Positions 16,953 through 27,477 of a stretch of DNA of 64,000 bases are shown here, piece after piece. This DNA is from Aliterella atlantica CENA595 (lineage in GTDB: Bacteria; Cyanobacteriota; Cyanobacteriia; Cyanobacteriales; Chroococcidiopsidaceae), in contig NZ_JYON01000005.1 of NCBI RefSeq assembly GCF_000952155.1, positions 151,005-215,004 on the forward strand. The letters run 5' to 3'. The notes beneath the pieces were generated by a model, which ran no database searches, was not told where the DNA came from, and was given only the letters and a program-made list of their open reading frames with translations. Positions within the stretch are counted from its first letter, which is position 1; the number at the start of each line of letters is the position of its first letter. A program made the position numbers and the translations under genes.

Positions 16953-19900
16953 ATGACACTGGGTTTCCTAGTGCGTTCCACTGATAATACTCTAGGAATT
17001 GGCAAACTAACCGCCCTGACAGCCTTAGAGGGAACTGTTGAATATTTTTATTCTGTGGGGCGGCGCATTACTAAAACGCTCCCCCGCCCTTCCCTGCGTA
17101 AGGTAAAACTACAAAGACAGACCCGTTGCTACATATATCTCGAAGCAGAAGCAACTTGGGTGATTGGGAGAATTTCTCATTGGGATGAAGACTGTCAAAA
17201 ATATGAGATCGCTCTACCTGACAGTAAAACCATCTTAGCTACAGAAGCAGAGATTTTTATCCGGTGTCAGTTACCAATTGACGACCCCATCGACATTTTA
17301 GCGATGAAAGGACAAGAAACTCCCTATTTCTACAATCGCCGTTCGCGCCTAGTTAAATGCTTAATCGAACAACGTGCTATTAGTCGCGGAATCACGGGGT
17401 TGCTGTCCGCCAACGTTGAACTGTACCCCCATCAAGTTGAAGTCGTGCGTCGCGTTCTAGAAGACCCGATCCAGCGCTATTTACTAGCGGATGAAGTGGG
17501 ATTGGGTAAAACTATTGAGGCTGGAGCGATTTTGCGTCAATTTCTCCTTGATGAACCCCAGCAAAAAGCATTAATTTTAGTTCCTCAGTATCTTGTAGCC
17601 CAATGGGCGCGTGAGTTAGAAGATAAATTTTACATTTCCCATTTTGCCCAGCGCGTTGAGTTACTAGCAGTTGAAGACTGGCGGAAAATTCAACACCAAA
17701 CTCGTGCTTTTGGCTTTTCGATCTTAGATGAAGCCCATCATATTGCAGCAATGTCTGCATCGACAGATCCGTTACAGAAACAATGTTTTGCGACGATTAA
17801 ACAATTAGCCCATCAATGCGATCGCTTACTTGTGCTTTCTGCTACCCCTGTTCTCAACCACGAGCAAGACTTTCTCACGATGTTACACTTGCTCGATCCG
17901 ATTAATTATCAACTCGACGATCTAGCAGGTTTCCGGCGCAGGGTAAAAACTCGGCAAGAAATTGGACATATTTTGCTGGCATTTAAAGAAGGTGCAAATC
18001 CCTTTGTTCTCAAAACGAAAAGCAAGCAATTACAAAACCTGTTTAGTGAAGACACTTATCTGTTAAACCTAACTAACAAATTGCAGAACTGCTTAGGAAA
18101 TCAAGCCGCATCTATTACAGAACGAGATAGATTAGTTGGTGCAATTAGGACTCATATCAGCGACACTTACCGCCTGCATCGCCGGATGCTGCGTAACAGC
18201 CGCGCCGCCAGTGAAGATGCGATTTTTGCTCGAAATGCGATTCCAGAAGCTAAATACGATTTAGATGACCGTTCTGCCCAAATTCACGAACTTTTAGATG
18301 AGTGGCGTACTGTTGCACCTTCTGAAAACTATAGCAGGATTTTTCTGCTTTTGTTCCGAGCTAGTAACACTTGGTTAGAAATTTTCCGCCAAGTTATAGT
18401 AGCCCGTTTGAACGGCGTAGCGCCTTCGGAACTAACTCAAGAATTTGGAGTTGATGATGTCCAACTTTTGACGCAAATACCCAAATTTGCGGGAGAACAA
18501 GAGATTTTACAATCTCTGCTCAAAATTATCCAAACTCCGTCAGCAAAAGGCGATCGCCTGGAATTACTAACAACTATTATTTTGCATCATCTCGCCGAAG
18601 TCCTGAAGCTGCAATCTTTCTCACAACTACAAGTAAGCGTCCAGCACAGAGTTCGTCGCCCCTTTTCTACCGACAAATTCCCCAAACTTGTTATCTTTAC
18701 CAGTTTTACGCAAACTTGCACAAAGGTTTTTCAAAGCTTGGTAGAGATGTTGAGTCAACAAAATGTAGCTAGACATTGCCGAGTAGATTCAAGAGAAATT
18801 GTTGAAAAAAATATTCAAAAATTCAGGCACGATCCGCACTGTTTTCTATTAGTTTGTGACTCTTCTGGAGAAGAAGGGCGAAATTTACAGTTTGTTGATG
18901 GTTTAATTCATTTTGACCTCCCTTGGTCGCCCAATCAACTCGAACAAAGGCTGGGAAGAATTGATAGAATTGGCGGCAAAATGGCGAGCGAGTCTTGGTT
19001 ATTGGCAGGTGTAGATTTACCAGACAGCGTTCAAAATGCTTGGTATCAGTTACTAAAAGATGGTTTTGGCATTTTCGAGCGTTCTATTGCTAGCTTGCAG
19101 TTTTATGTAGATAAAAAAATTATCGACTTAGAAAAATTGCTGTTTCAATCGGGAAGTTACGAACTTTTAGATATTATTGAGACTATTCGAGCAGAAATTG
19201 AAGCAGAACAAGTAAAAATTAACGAACAAAATGCTTTAGATGAAATCGATGCTTTAGAAGAAGATGCTGCTCGTTATTTTGAGAATTTAGATAACTATGA
19301 TGCCAAGCATCAAGATATCGAACGAGCGACAGAAGCATGGCTTTGTAGTGCTTTAGGATTTCGCAAAAATTATGATGTTAATTTGAAATATGTCTGCAAT
19401 TACGAACCAACTCAAAGAACGTTAATTCCCGCTGGCGACCTTATAGATCGATTTGCACCTCATGCCAAACAACAAGGAACATACGATCGCCGATTAGCAA
19501 ATCGGTATTGTGGCGTTAATCTCTATCGTATTGGCGAAGGATTGACCGATACATTAACCTCATATCTGCACTGGGACGATCGCGGCAAAGCATTTGCGAT
19601 GTGGCGACAAGATGAATCTTGGGATACAAACGAGGGCGGCGAATGGATAGGATTTCAGTTTGATTATCTAGTTGAAGCCGATCTAACCAAGGTAGAGCAA
19701 GTTATTGAAGCAGCTAATGTCAAATTTAATCAAAAAGCCCTGAAACGGCGTTCAGATGCTTTATTTCCGCCCATATTAGAAACAATTTTCTTAGATGTCC
19801 ACTTAGAACGAGTGGAAGATGAAAACTTGCTGAAGATTCTCCAGCGCCCCTATGTAGGAAAAAAGCATCAAATTAGGGACTACAACTTAGCTAAAAATCG

Positions 19901-20255
19901 TTTGTCTATTCTCGACCAATTTATCGAGCCAAGTCAATGGGCGAATGTGTGTCATCAAGCGCGAAATATCTCAGAAACCTTATTGCGCGATCGCTCATCT
20001 TTTATCGAACTGTGTCAACAACAAAGCGATCGTGCCGCGAAAAAACTAGCATATCGCCTGCATCAGCAAAAATTACGTCTCAACCAACTTTCCCAACCCA
20101 AATCAACCAACGAACTGAAGTTAGAAATAGCTTTAAACCAAGCTTTATTAGCTGGAATTCGAGTTCCTTGCCTTAAGCCTGATTCTGTTGGCTTTATTAT
20201 CCTCTCTGGGCGAACTCCCGTTCAACCGCAACAAGAAGGGGTAAGTGATGACTGA
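16953..20255 (+). CDS. dpdE: DpdE-type SNF2/RapA-like helicase
   Basis: This 1100-residue superfamily 2 ATPase has an N-terminal beta-rich part of about 150 residues before the helicase core. Walker A is ADEVGLGKTIEAG with Lys186. Motif II is ILDEAHHIA with Asp259-Glu-Ala-His262. The second RecA domain includes FTSFTQTC, EEGRNLQF and motif VI EQRLGRIDRIGG near residue 664. The core is closest to RapA/SNF2-type translocases, which move on double-stranded DNA. It lies third in a dpd-type gene run and matches DpdE, a gene needed for the restriction-like effect of the Salmonella cluster. Its 3' end overlaps dpdF by 8 bases, indicating translational coupling. Confidence 0.85.
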   Translation: MTLGFLVRSTDNTLGIGKLTALTALEGTVEYFYSVGRRITKTLPRPSLRKVKLQRQTRCYIYLEAEATWVIGRISHWDEDCQKYEIALPDSKTILATEAEIFIRCQLPIDDPIDILAMKGQETPYFYNRRSRLVKCLIEQRAISRGITGLLSANVELYPHQVEVVRRVLEDPIQRYLLADEVGLGKTIEAGAILRQFLLDEPQQKALILVPQYLVAQWARELEDKFYISHFAQRVELLAVEDWRKIQHQTRAFGFSILDEAHHIAAMSASTDPLQKQCFATIKQLAHQCDRLLVLSATPVLNHEQDFLTMLHLLDPINYQLDDLAGFRRRVKTRQEIGHILLAFKEGANPFVLKTKSKQLQNLFSEDTYLLNLTNKLQNCLGNQAASITERDRLVGAIRTHISDTYRLHRRMLRNSRAASEDAIFARNAIPEAKYDLDDRSAQIHELLDEWRTVAPSENYSRIFLLLFRASNTWLEIFRQVIVARLNGVAPSELTQEFGVDDVQLLTQIPKFAGEQEILQSLLKIIQTPSAKGDRLELLTTIILHHLAEVLKLQSFSQLQVSVQHRVRRPFSTDKFPKLVIFTSFTQTCTKVFQSLVEMLSQQNVARHCRVDSREIVEKNIQKFRHDPHCFLLVCDSSGEEGRNLQFVDGLIHFDLPWSPNQLEQRLGRIDRIGGKMASESWLLAGVDLPDSVQNAWYQLLKDGFGIFERSIASLQFYVDKKIIDLEKLLFQSGSYELLDIIETIRAEIEAEQVKINEQNALDEIDALEEDAARYFENLDNYDAKHQDIERATEAWLCSALGFRKNYDVNLKYVCNYEPTQRTLIPAGDLIDRFAPHAKQQGTYDRRLANRYCGVNLYRIGEGLTDTLTSYLHWDDRGKAFAMWRQDESWDTNEGGEWIGFQFDYLVEADLTKVEQVIEAANVKFNQKALKRRSDALFPPILETIFLDVHLERVEDENLLKILQRPYVGKKHQIRDYNLAKNRLSILDQFIEPSQWANVCHQARNISETLLRDRSSFIELCQQQSDRAAKKLAYRLHQQKLRLNQLSQPKSTNELKLEIALNQALLAGIRVPCLKPDSVGFIILSGRTPVQPQQEGVSDD

Positions 20256-22800
20256 CGCTTTCGATCGCCTCAAAAGCATTATTCAAAGTGGCAACTACGG
20301 CAATTTTTTAGCAGTTAATTCCCATGACTTCCCCGAAGCTTGTCACCAAAACTTACTGAACGCTTTAAAAGCAGTTGGCAGTCCTAATCAGTCTGGAATG
20401 GAGGAAATAGCAGGCTTAATTCGTCATGTTTTGCGTCGAGAAGACGAAGACTTACAAGGCGGAATCCCCCAAAGCCTTAGCATTCCTCGGCGTTTTCCCT
20501 ATCCTAGCGAACGCGAAACTTGGCTGCGTTGCGGCATCGATATTTTAGACGAAAAAACAGACCATTTTTTGCTTTGCGCCCGTCCTTGGCGACCAGAATG
20601 GTTAGATTTAGGCGATCGCTATCTTCCCGAACAACTCGCCTTTGCAGAAAAGCCCCGTCGGAATTATCCTTGCGTTCCTGGCGATCCTTTTCTAGCTTTA
20701 GTAGCAAGGGACTCTTACCGCAGCGCTGGACAAAGAGAAGCAATTCGAGCAGTTTTGACCGCACCAGAAAAGTCAACTTTAGTAATTAACTTACCTACAG
20801 GTTCGGGAAAAAGTCTTTGCGCTCAATTACCCGCCCTGCTTAAGTCGCAAACAACTGGTGTAAGTGTGGTGGTTGTGCCTACTACAGCTTTAGCGTTGGA
20901 TCAAGAACGAGCATTGCAACCTTTTATCATTCATCCTACTGCCTACTATGGGGATGAATCGACATCGGGGCAACAAAGACGCAACGCAATTCGCCAACGC
21001 ATTCGTCAAGGGACTCAGCGTATTGTCTTTACGTCTCCTGAAAGTCTAATTCAATCTCTAAGTCCTTCTCTCTATCAAGCTGCCGATTTAGGATTATTGC
21101 GTTATTTTGTCATTGATGAAGCCCACATGGTCGAGCAGTGGGGAGAGGGATTTAGACCAGCTTTTCAGGAAATGCCAGGATTACGCCAGGATTTACTGCG
21201 CCGTACATCGTTTAACACACTCTTACTCACCGCTACCTTAACAGAGTCTTGTTTGCAGACTCTAGAAACTTTCTTTGGGCAGCCTGGAGAATTTCAAGTA
21301 ATTTCGGCGGTGCAGTTACGTCCCGAACCGTCTTACTGGTTTGCTAAGTGTGCCAATGAAAACGTCCGGAGAGAAAGACTTTTAGAAGCAGTTCATCATT
21401 TACCACGCCCGCTAATTATCTACGCTTCCACACGGGAAGATGTATCACGGTGGGCGGATGAATTGCAGCAAGCAGGTTTTAGCCGCTATGGGGTAATGAC
21501 GGGAAAATCAACACCAGAGGAACGCAAGCAACTCATTAGCGACTGGTGCGAGAGGAAAATCGATATTGTGGTAGCAACTTCTGCTTTTGGATTAGGAGTA
21601 GATCGTGGCGATGTCCGCGCTGTTATTCATGTTTGTATCCCCGAAACTATCGACCGTTTTTATCAAGAAGTGGGGCGTGTAGGGCGAGATGGAAAAGCAG
21701 CTATTTCTCTAACTTTATATACCGACGATGACTATAAAATTGCCCAACATTTAAACGAAAAATCTACTATTACTATCGAGCGAGGGCTGCAAAGATGGCG
21801 AAGTATGTTCGAGCGCAAGCAGGTATTAAGTAATGGTTGTTATCGCGTTTCTATTGATATTCCTCCTTCGATGTTGCCTGAAGACATTGACATGGACAGC
21901 CAACAAAATCGTGCATGGAATAGTAGAACGCTCACTTTAATGAGTCAAGCAGGTTTAATTGCAATTGACTGGGAAAACCCACTACACAGAAGTAGTTTTA
22001 CATCAGAAGCAGACTATCAACACGCCTATAATTCTCGCATTATTCGTACCTTGGATGAATATCACCTCAACCCAGATACTTGGGAATTAAAAGTTGAACA
22101 TATCCGCCAACGCCGCCAAGCGCTCAATTATCAAAATTTGAGCTTGATGAAAGAAGCATCACAAAGACCTAATCGTTGTTTTGCAGAAATTTTTGAGCAA
22201 GCATACGCCATTCCTGCAAGAGCAAAACATACTCCTAGAAAAAGCGTTAAAGTATCTCGTGCTTGTGGTGGATGTCCTTTTTGTCGTCAGCAAAAAGTTG
22301 CATCTTTTTCCGAAGTTATGCCTTCACCTTTACCTATTTGGGGAAGTCCTCATTTTGCTCTAGGAGAACAGCTAAAACGGTTGTTTGCTGGAGAGAAGTT
22401 AATGTTAGTTTTTTATAATTATCTGGAAGCAAAACAGTGGAGAACAAATCAATCACAAATTATTGAATGGCTGATACAGCAAGGAATTAATAATATTGTG
22501 TTTTCAGATAATGGCAAAGAATCTGTAAAAGAAGTTATTAACCAATTTCGAGAAAATTCTATTTTTTTATTTGATAATTATCAACCTATTAAAATGCCTG
22601 CTATCCCTACGTTAATCTTGCATCCGCCAGCAGTTAGTATTCCTCAAAGTTATTTATGTCAAAGCGATCGCTCATCTTACCGCATTATTCTACTCCCTAA
22701 CGATACCCCAGATCCTAATCGAGATGACCGAAAACTAATTGATGTATTTAATGGACGAAGTTTTCGTATTGAAGTTTTTTGTAAGGAAATTGGTTTATGA
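20248..22800 (+). CDS. dpdF: DpdF-type RecQ-like DEAH helicase
   Basis: This 850-residue protein has a RecQ-like core. Walker A NLPTGSGKSLCAQLP has Lys188, motif II is VIDEAHMVEQWGEGFRP near residue 290, and motifs V-VI are ATSAFGLGVDRGDV and YQEVGRVGRDGK near residues 450-485. A Cys cluster CGGCPFC near residue 673 looks like a small zinc site. The C-terminal ~170 residues are not recognised. The ATG at 20248 overlaps the dpdE stop region; a GTG one codon earlier is possible. The dpdG start codon overlaps its stop as ATGA. Position and type match DpdF. Confidence 0.85.
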   Translation: MTDAFDRLKSIIQSGNYGNFLAVNSHDFPEACHQNLLNALKAVGSPNQSGMEEIAGLIRHVLRREDEDLQGGIPQSLSIPRRFPYPSERETWLRCGIDILDEKTDHFLLCARPWRPEWLDLGDRYLPEQLAFAEKPRRNYPCVPGDPFLALVARDSYRSAGQREAIRAVLTAPEKSTLVINLPTGSGKSLCAQLPALLKSQTTGVSVVVVPTTALALDQERALQPFIIHPTAYYGDESTSGQQRRNAIRQRIRQGTQRIVFTSPESLIQSLSPSLYQAADLGLLRYFVIDEAHMVEQWGEGFRPAFQEMPGLRQDLLRRTSFNTLLLTATLTESCLQTLETFFGQPGEFQVISAVQLRPEPSYWFAKCANENVRRERLLEAVHHLPRPLIIYASTREDVSRWADELQQAGFSRYGVMTGKSTPEERKQLISDWCERKIDIVVATSAFGLGVDRGDVRAVIHVCIPETIDRFYQEVGRVGRDGKAAISLTLYTDDDYKIAQHLNEKSTITIERGLQRWRSMFERKQVLSNGCYRVSIDIPPSMLPEDIDMDSQQNRAWNSRTLTLMSQAGLIAIDWENPLHRSSFTSEADYQHAYNSRIIRTLDEYHLNPDTWELKVEHIRQRRQALNYQNLSLMKEASQRPNRCFAEIFEQAYAIPARAKHTPRKSVKVSRACGGCPFCRQQKVASFSEVMPSPLPIWGSPHFALGEQLKRLFAGEKLMLVFYNYLEAKQWRTNQSQIIEWLIQQGINNIVFSDNGKESVKEVINQFRENSIFLFDNYQPIKMPAIPTLILHPPAVSIPQSYLCQSDRSSYRIILLPNDTPDPNRDDRKLIDVFNGRSFRIEVFCKEIGL

Positions 22801-23681
22801 GTGTGTTAAAAGAACCTTTTGCAATTCCTAGTAGATTTAGAGGAATTTATCGATACTTGCTACACGCCAAAGGTCAAAGAGAAAAAAGAGAAGTTTTAGC
22901 AAAAATCATCTCTCCTGATGAATTAGTAAAAGATAAACCTTCACCAAGACCTATGTTTGATGCCTCCCTTAGGGAGTGTTTTAAATGCGGTCTGTTAATA
23001 AAAGAGGAGAATGAAGACTATACCGAGATTGTTATTAACCCTAATTTATCTGCAGAAGCAAGAAATCCTAAAACTGGTGATGAATTATTACCTAATACTT
23101 TAGCAGACCTCTTTTTTGCTTCCGATAATGAAGATGAATATGACTTTGGATTAGTTTGTGCTTGGTATTTATCTCAAAATGTTTACGATCCACCTAGAAC
23201 ATGGGAAGCGGTAGAACAAAAAGTTGCCGAACAAAAGGTTGGAGAGTTATTAAAAATGACTAACAACACTCTGTATGGTCAAATGGATGACTGGATGGGT
23301 TATATGGGTTTACTTTGGGGTCATGCGTTAGAGAGAAAAAGAATACTTGTTCCCGATCCAACTATCTATCTAAAACGCAATCTTAGATACTTATTTCAAA
23401 AGTCAGATGAAAAAGTTTTGGCAAGAGAATTTATCGATCGCCTAGCTAAGAAATGCCCTATTTTTGAAACTGGACACTTTCGAGAAACAATAGAAGCAAA
23501 TATTGGTCGCCGCCAACCTAATTATTTATCTAACTCTACTGCTTTTGCCTTACTACGTTTACAAAATGAAGGGTATATCGAACTAAAAAGGGAATCTGAT
23601 GCTGATTTAATGATATTGCCAAAAGCTAATAATCAGATTGATGATAGCAGTCGCATTTCTCATATTACTTATAAAGGTTAA
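22797..23681 (+). CDS. dpdG: DpdG-position protein of a Dpd cluster
   Basis: This 294-residue soluble protein has no motif I recognise. Its start codon overlaps the dpdF stop (ATGA) and it ends 5 bases before dpdH, so it is clearly part of the same operon. The N-terminal 60 residues (FRGIYRYLLHAKGQREKREVL near residue 13) look like a helical, possibly winged-helix region. A second winged-helix-like part may lie near the C-terminus (TAFALLRLQNEGYIEL). The dpdG name rests on its position between dpdF and dpdH and its size. A DNA-binding adapter role is inference only. Confidence 0.7.
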   Translation: MSVLKEPFAIPSRFRGIYRYLLHAKGQREKREVLAKIISPDELVKDKPSPRPMFDASLRECFKCGLLIKEENEDYTEIVINPNLSAEARNPKTGDELLPNTLADLFFASDNEDEYDFGLVCAWYLSQNVYDPPRTWEAVEQKVAEQKVGELLKMTNNTLYGQMDDWMGYMGLLWGHALERKRILVPDPTIYLKRNLRYLFQKSDEKVLAREFIDRLAKKCPIFETGHFRETIEANIGRRQPNYLSNSTAFALLRLQNEGYIELKRESDADLMILPKANNQIDDSSRISHITYKG

Positions 23682-23686
23682 ATATT

Positions 23687-26600
23687 ATGGTATTTAAAAA
23701 CTATGTCTGCTGGCGTTATGAAAACGTACAACGCATTCTAAACATAGAAGCTATCCAACCGCCAGATCATATTTTCTTAGCTATACATCATCCTATAGTA
23801 ATGAAACGGGGAGAATTGATCGCAGGTGAAGCAAAAACTACTTATACTGAAAGTGAATTTTTAAAGGATTTTTTAGTACCAAATGACTTTGCTTTTGTTC
23901 CTATATTAGGTAGTTCGGGAACTGGGAAATCTCACCTTATTCGCTGGTTAGCTGCTAACATTGAATCAACAGACAAACGCAAAGTTTTACTGATTCCTAA
24001 ACTGGGAACTAATTTAAAAGATATTATTAAAATTATCCTCGATCTTCCTGAGTTACAGGAAGATAAATTTGCTGAATATCACAAACGTTTAAATCAAGCA
24101 GGTAGCAGCTTAACAGAAGGGGAAGCTAGAAAACAATTACTCAATCAACTTGCTGTTGCTGTCGGGGATAATGGAGAACGCGATCGCAATCAACTAACTG
24201 AAGCACAAATTTACCTTGTTGAAGAATTAGATTCTTTACTATACGATCCTTTCTTCCGCACACATTGGTTAAAAGATGGCGGAATCATTCATCGTCTCAT
24301 TACTCATATTTTGGGAAATCATAAGACAGTTGATATTGTTGAAGAGAGGAGAGAATTTACTGCAAACGACTTACCAAGCAATGTTTTAGACATTCAAAAG
24401 TCAGGAGAAAAATCAAGAGGCTTTTATACTAGCTTAATATATGACGATGAAATTCAGAAAGAAACTGTATCTTGGTTAAATCAACACTTAGACGAAGCTA
24501 TCACTCAAATTTTAAATTTAGGTAGAGAAGACCTACAAATTTTGATGCGTGAAGTTCGTCAAACCCTCGCGGAAAAAGATATTGAGTTGGTTTTACTTAT
24601 TGAAGATTTTGCCAAACTACAAGGGATAGATAGAGAGTTACTAGAAGCGTTTTTAGCCCGCCCTCAGCAAGCAGGAAGCAAACCATTATGTGCAATAAGA
24701 ACCGCCCTTGCTTGTACTACAGGTTACTTTGAAAGCTTAAAAGACACAGTTAAACAAAGAGTAACATTTAGTGTCAACTTAGATGTTGGCGAAATTGGGG
24801 AAAAATCGTTGTTAACTGAAGCTGACCTCCAACAGTTTGTCGCCAGATATCTTAATGCAGTTCGACAAGAAGATGAGGAAATTCAAAGCTGGGCTAAAGA
24901 ATACAAAAATCATGTTGGTAATGGGATAAAACCGCCTAGCTTTTGTGATGGATGCGAACATCGTCAAGCGTGTCATGTAGGCTTCGGTGAAGTTGATGGA
25001 ATGGGACTTTATCCCTTTACACCTCAAGCTTTAAAACAAATGCTGAGGCGTGTTAATCCAGGTGATTTTAAGCCTAGACTTTTGCTCAAAGATGTCTTGA
25101 AATATGTATTAGAAAATTCAATTGATAATATTCAACAAGGGAGTTTTCCCTCAATTATCTTACGAGAACATTTTGGAAAAATGCGCTTGAAAGCAATTGT
25201 TCAAGATGACATCGAAAATCTAGATCCTTCTAACGCCGAACGCCGTCAAACATTAATAGATTTATGGACAGATAGCGATACTCTGCGCGATTTTCCTACT
25301 GAAATGCATACCGCTTTTAATCTTCCTCCTCTAGGAGTCGGGGTTATTACAACTCAAATTACAAAAAGAGAGCCATCAAATCCAGAACTTCTAGTAAGTT
25401 ATCAACCAGAACTAGAGCCATCAAAGCCCCAAATTCCAGAGAGATTAATTAAACAACTAGAAATTCTCGACAATTGGAATAATCACGAGTTTTTGCCGCA
25501 GGATATTGAAAAACCGATTCGTGAGTTTGTATTTCCTGCTGTTCTTGAACGTATTGAATGGGATACTCAAATGTTAATGAAGGGAAGTTTTGCAGCTAGT
25601 ACCCATTTACTTTTCAAGCAGAGGAATGTTCTCGTTTATAGCCCAAGAGTCAGAGGAGAGGGAGCAACTTATTCAGGTATTAGATTGGATCTTCCCATTA
25701 ATCCAGGTGATGAAAATGAGTTTCGGGAAACAGCGATCGCATTCCAAGGGATTCTTCAATACAATTACTACAAAAACTGGAACTTTCCCGATGGCGATCG
25801 CTACTTTCGCGCTTACGCTAAACAGCTAGAACTATGGAGCGAACACATTATCGATTGCATTCACCGTCGTCCTCGACAATCGGCGGAACTTTGGAATCCT
25901 GTTCCCGCTGCTGTAGAGTTACTAGCGATCGCTGCAAGAATGTCAGGATATCCAACAAATTCTATTGAAGACTCCATTAACTCTTTATTTCTCAAACTAG
26001 AAGACAAAGATGAGAGCGAGCGAACTAAGACTTGGAAGAAACTTTTTAAAGAATTTCAAAATAATCGAGACAAACTTTTAGAAATTGTTAGCAGTCGTAT
26101 CGCTTGTACTAAAGGAAGCAATCGCACTTTCCAAATTATCGATGCGGTGCAAATTCTCAATCCCCTTAAAGAAATTCGCAAAACCTGGCAGCCTCAATGC
26201 GAGATTCCTGACGATTTGAATAGCGAGTATGAGGCGATCCAACAAGTTCGTCAGAAAGTAGATGAGTTGTTAATACAAGCAATAGAAGAAGAATGCGATC
26301 GCCAACTTAATATTTATCAAGACTTATCCACAGAATTTGGCGAAGATGTCAATAAAAAAGAGGTTGTCAGTATCGTCAAGCAAGCTATTGAGAAAGCACA
26401 AGAAGCAGGGGTAGCTGGACAAGTAAATACAGACAGATTATTGACAGTTATAGACCGATTTCAACAGACTCGCTTTAAGGGTTATGTAGAAACCATGAAA
26501 AAGGTTAAAGCAGAAAGAGATTCTCCTGACAATAGTGTTGGTAAGCTCCTACAATACCTTAGCGAGAACAATCAAAAAGCCATGACTGATGCTTCAGAAT

Positions 26601-26761
26601 TTCTCAACGAAACTAATGATTTTCTAGATAAATCTAATGTCCGCGTTCAAGATAATATTATTAAACTTCAGTCAGTTGAAGGAATATCAATAGAAAATCT
26701 ACTTGAATCTATACAGAATCGATTTATTGAACTACAAACCTTACTTGAAGAAATTAGATAA
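23687..26761 (+). CDS. dpdH: DpdH-type P-loop ATPase
   Basis: This 1024-residue ATPase has Walker A GSSGTGKSHLIRWLA with Lys81 and a Walker B-like VLLIEDFAKLQG with Glu306-Asp307. A four-Cys/His segment FCDGCEHRQACHVGF (Cys420, Cys423, Cys429) follows. The second half is helical, with long charged stretches near the C-terminus (about residues 860-1020) that look like coiled coil. The architecture resembles large STAND/ORC-like NTPases of defense systems. It sits 5 bases after dpdG in a tight operon and matches the DpdH ATPase by order and size. It probably couples nucleotide hydrolysis to DNA sensing or loading of the helicases, which is inference. Confidence 0.82.
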   Translation: MVFKNYVCWRYENVQRILNIEAIQPPDHIFLAIHHPIVMKRGELIAGEAKTTYTESEFLKDFLVPNDFAFVPILGSSGTGKSHLIRWLAANIESTDKRKVLLIPKLGTNLKDIIKIILDLPELQEDKFAEYHKRLNQAGSSLTEGEARKQLLNQLAVAVGDNGERDRNQLTEAQIYLVEELDSLLYDPFFRTHWLKDGGIIHRLITHILGNHKTVDIVEERREFTANDLPSNVLDIQKSGEKSRGFYTSLIYDDEIQKETVSWLNQHLDEAITQILNLGREDLQILMREVRQTLAEKDIELVLLIEDFAKLQGIDRELLEAFLARPQQAGSKPLCAIRTALACTTGYFESLKDTVKQRVTFSVNLDVGEIGEKSLLTEADLQQFVARYLNAVRQEDEEIQSWAKEYKNHVGNGIKPPSFCDGCEHRQACHVGFGEVDGMGLYPFTPQALKQMLRRVNPGDFKPRLLLKDVLKYVLENSIDNIQQGSFPSIILREHFGKMRLKAIVQDDIENLDPSNAERRQTLIDLWTDSDTLRDFPTEMHTAFNLPPLGVGVITTQITKREPSNPELLVSYQPELEPSKPQIPERLIKQLEILDNWNNHEFLPQDIEKPIREFVFPAVLERIEWDTQMLMKGSFAASTHLLFKQRNVLVYSPRVRGEGATYSGIRLDLPINPGDENEFRETAIAFQGILQYNYYKNWNFPDGDRYFRAYAKQLELWSEHIIDCIHRRPRQSAELWNPVPAAVELLAIAARMSGYPTNSIEDSINSLFLKLEDKDESERTKTWKKLFKEFQNNRDKLLEIVSSRIACTKGSNRTFQIIDAVQILNPLKEIRKTWQPQCEIPDDLNSEYEAIQQVRQKVDELLIQAIEEECDRQLNIYQDLSTEFGEDVNKKEVVSIVKQAIEKAQEAGVAGQVNTDRLLTVIDRFQQTRFKGYVETMKKVKAERDSPDNSVGKLLQYLSENNQKAMTDASEFLNETNDFLDKSNVRVQDNIIKLQSVEGISIENLLESIQNRFIELQTLLEEIR

Positions 26762-26769
26762 TCGCTTAT

Positions 26770-27477
26770 ATGCTTATAAAAAAGTCCCAAGAACTCATTA
26801 AATTATCCCAAAGAGGAATTACTCTACATGAGTTAGCCAAAAATATTGATGGATTTAGAAGCAGAGAACAACTAATAAGTCAAGCTGTTGGAGAAATTTT
26901 CATACTTAATAACACCTTAAAGCTTTTTCGTCAACATAGGATTATTGCTTTTGATTTTAGCTCGAAAGTTGAGACTATATTAGAAATGGTTGGTAATACA
27001 AAAGTCAACTTTCAAGCCTCGCCAGAATGGATACTAGATAACAAAAACTTTAACGGCAAAAAGTTTCAATCTGAGATAGACAGCCTTAAAAACTTACTTA
27101 AACAACAACTTTTACTAGCCTGGAGAAACTATTTACTCCGGCGTTTACCAAGTACAAATCAAGATTTCCTAGATTTGTTGTCAAGAATTGATGCTTTCAA
27201 AATTACAGTAAAAAATATTAAGAACTTAAGCGCACTTATCAAAAGAGATGAATTTCCCAGAACCCAGGAAGAATTTGATAATACAGAATACCTAATTCAT
27301 CAATTAGAAGCAGCGTGGGATAGTCTTAATGCTTCAGAAGTTTCTGAATCTGTACTTGTCTTCTTAAAAGCATCCGCAAGTCCGCAAGGCGCACCTTTGA
27401 ATTTATTAACTTTAGAAGTTCAAGATTGGATAACCAAACATAAAGTTTCTGAAGAATTAAGGATTCGTTTGATTTAG
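26770..27477 (+). CDS. DpdI-position hypothetical protein
   Basis: This 235-residue, mostly helical soluble protein follows dpdH by 8 bases. It starts with repeated Leu/Ile heptad-like spacing (MLIKKSQELIKLSQRG) and has no recognised catalytic motif. In the Salmonella cluster the gene after dpdH is dpdI, and position alone suggests the same here. Its stop codon directly abuts the stop codon of the convergent dpdB gene with no spacer. It could be a structural partner of the DpdH ATPase. I do not recognise the family from sequence. Confidence 0.55.
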   Translation: MLIKKSQELIKLSQRGITLHELAKNIDGFRSREQLISQAVGEIFILNNTLKLFRQHRIIAFDFSSKVETILEMVGNTKVNFQASPEWILDNKNFNGKKFQSEIDSLKNLLKQQLLLAWRNYLLRRLPSTNQDFLDLLSRIDAFKITVKNIKNLSALIKRDEFPRTQEEFDNTEYLIHQLEAAWDSLNASEVSESVLVFLKASASPQGAPLNLLTLEVQDWITKHKVSEELRIRLI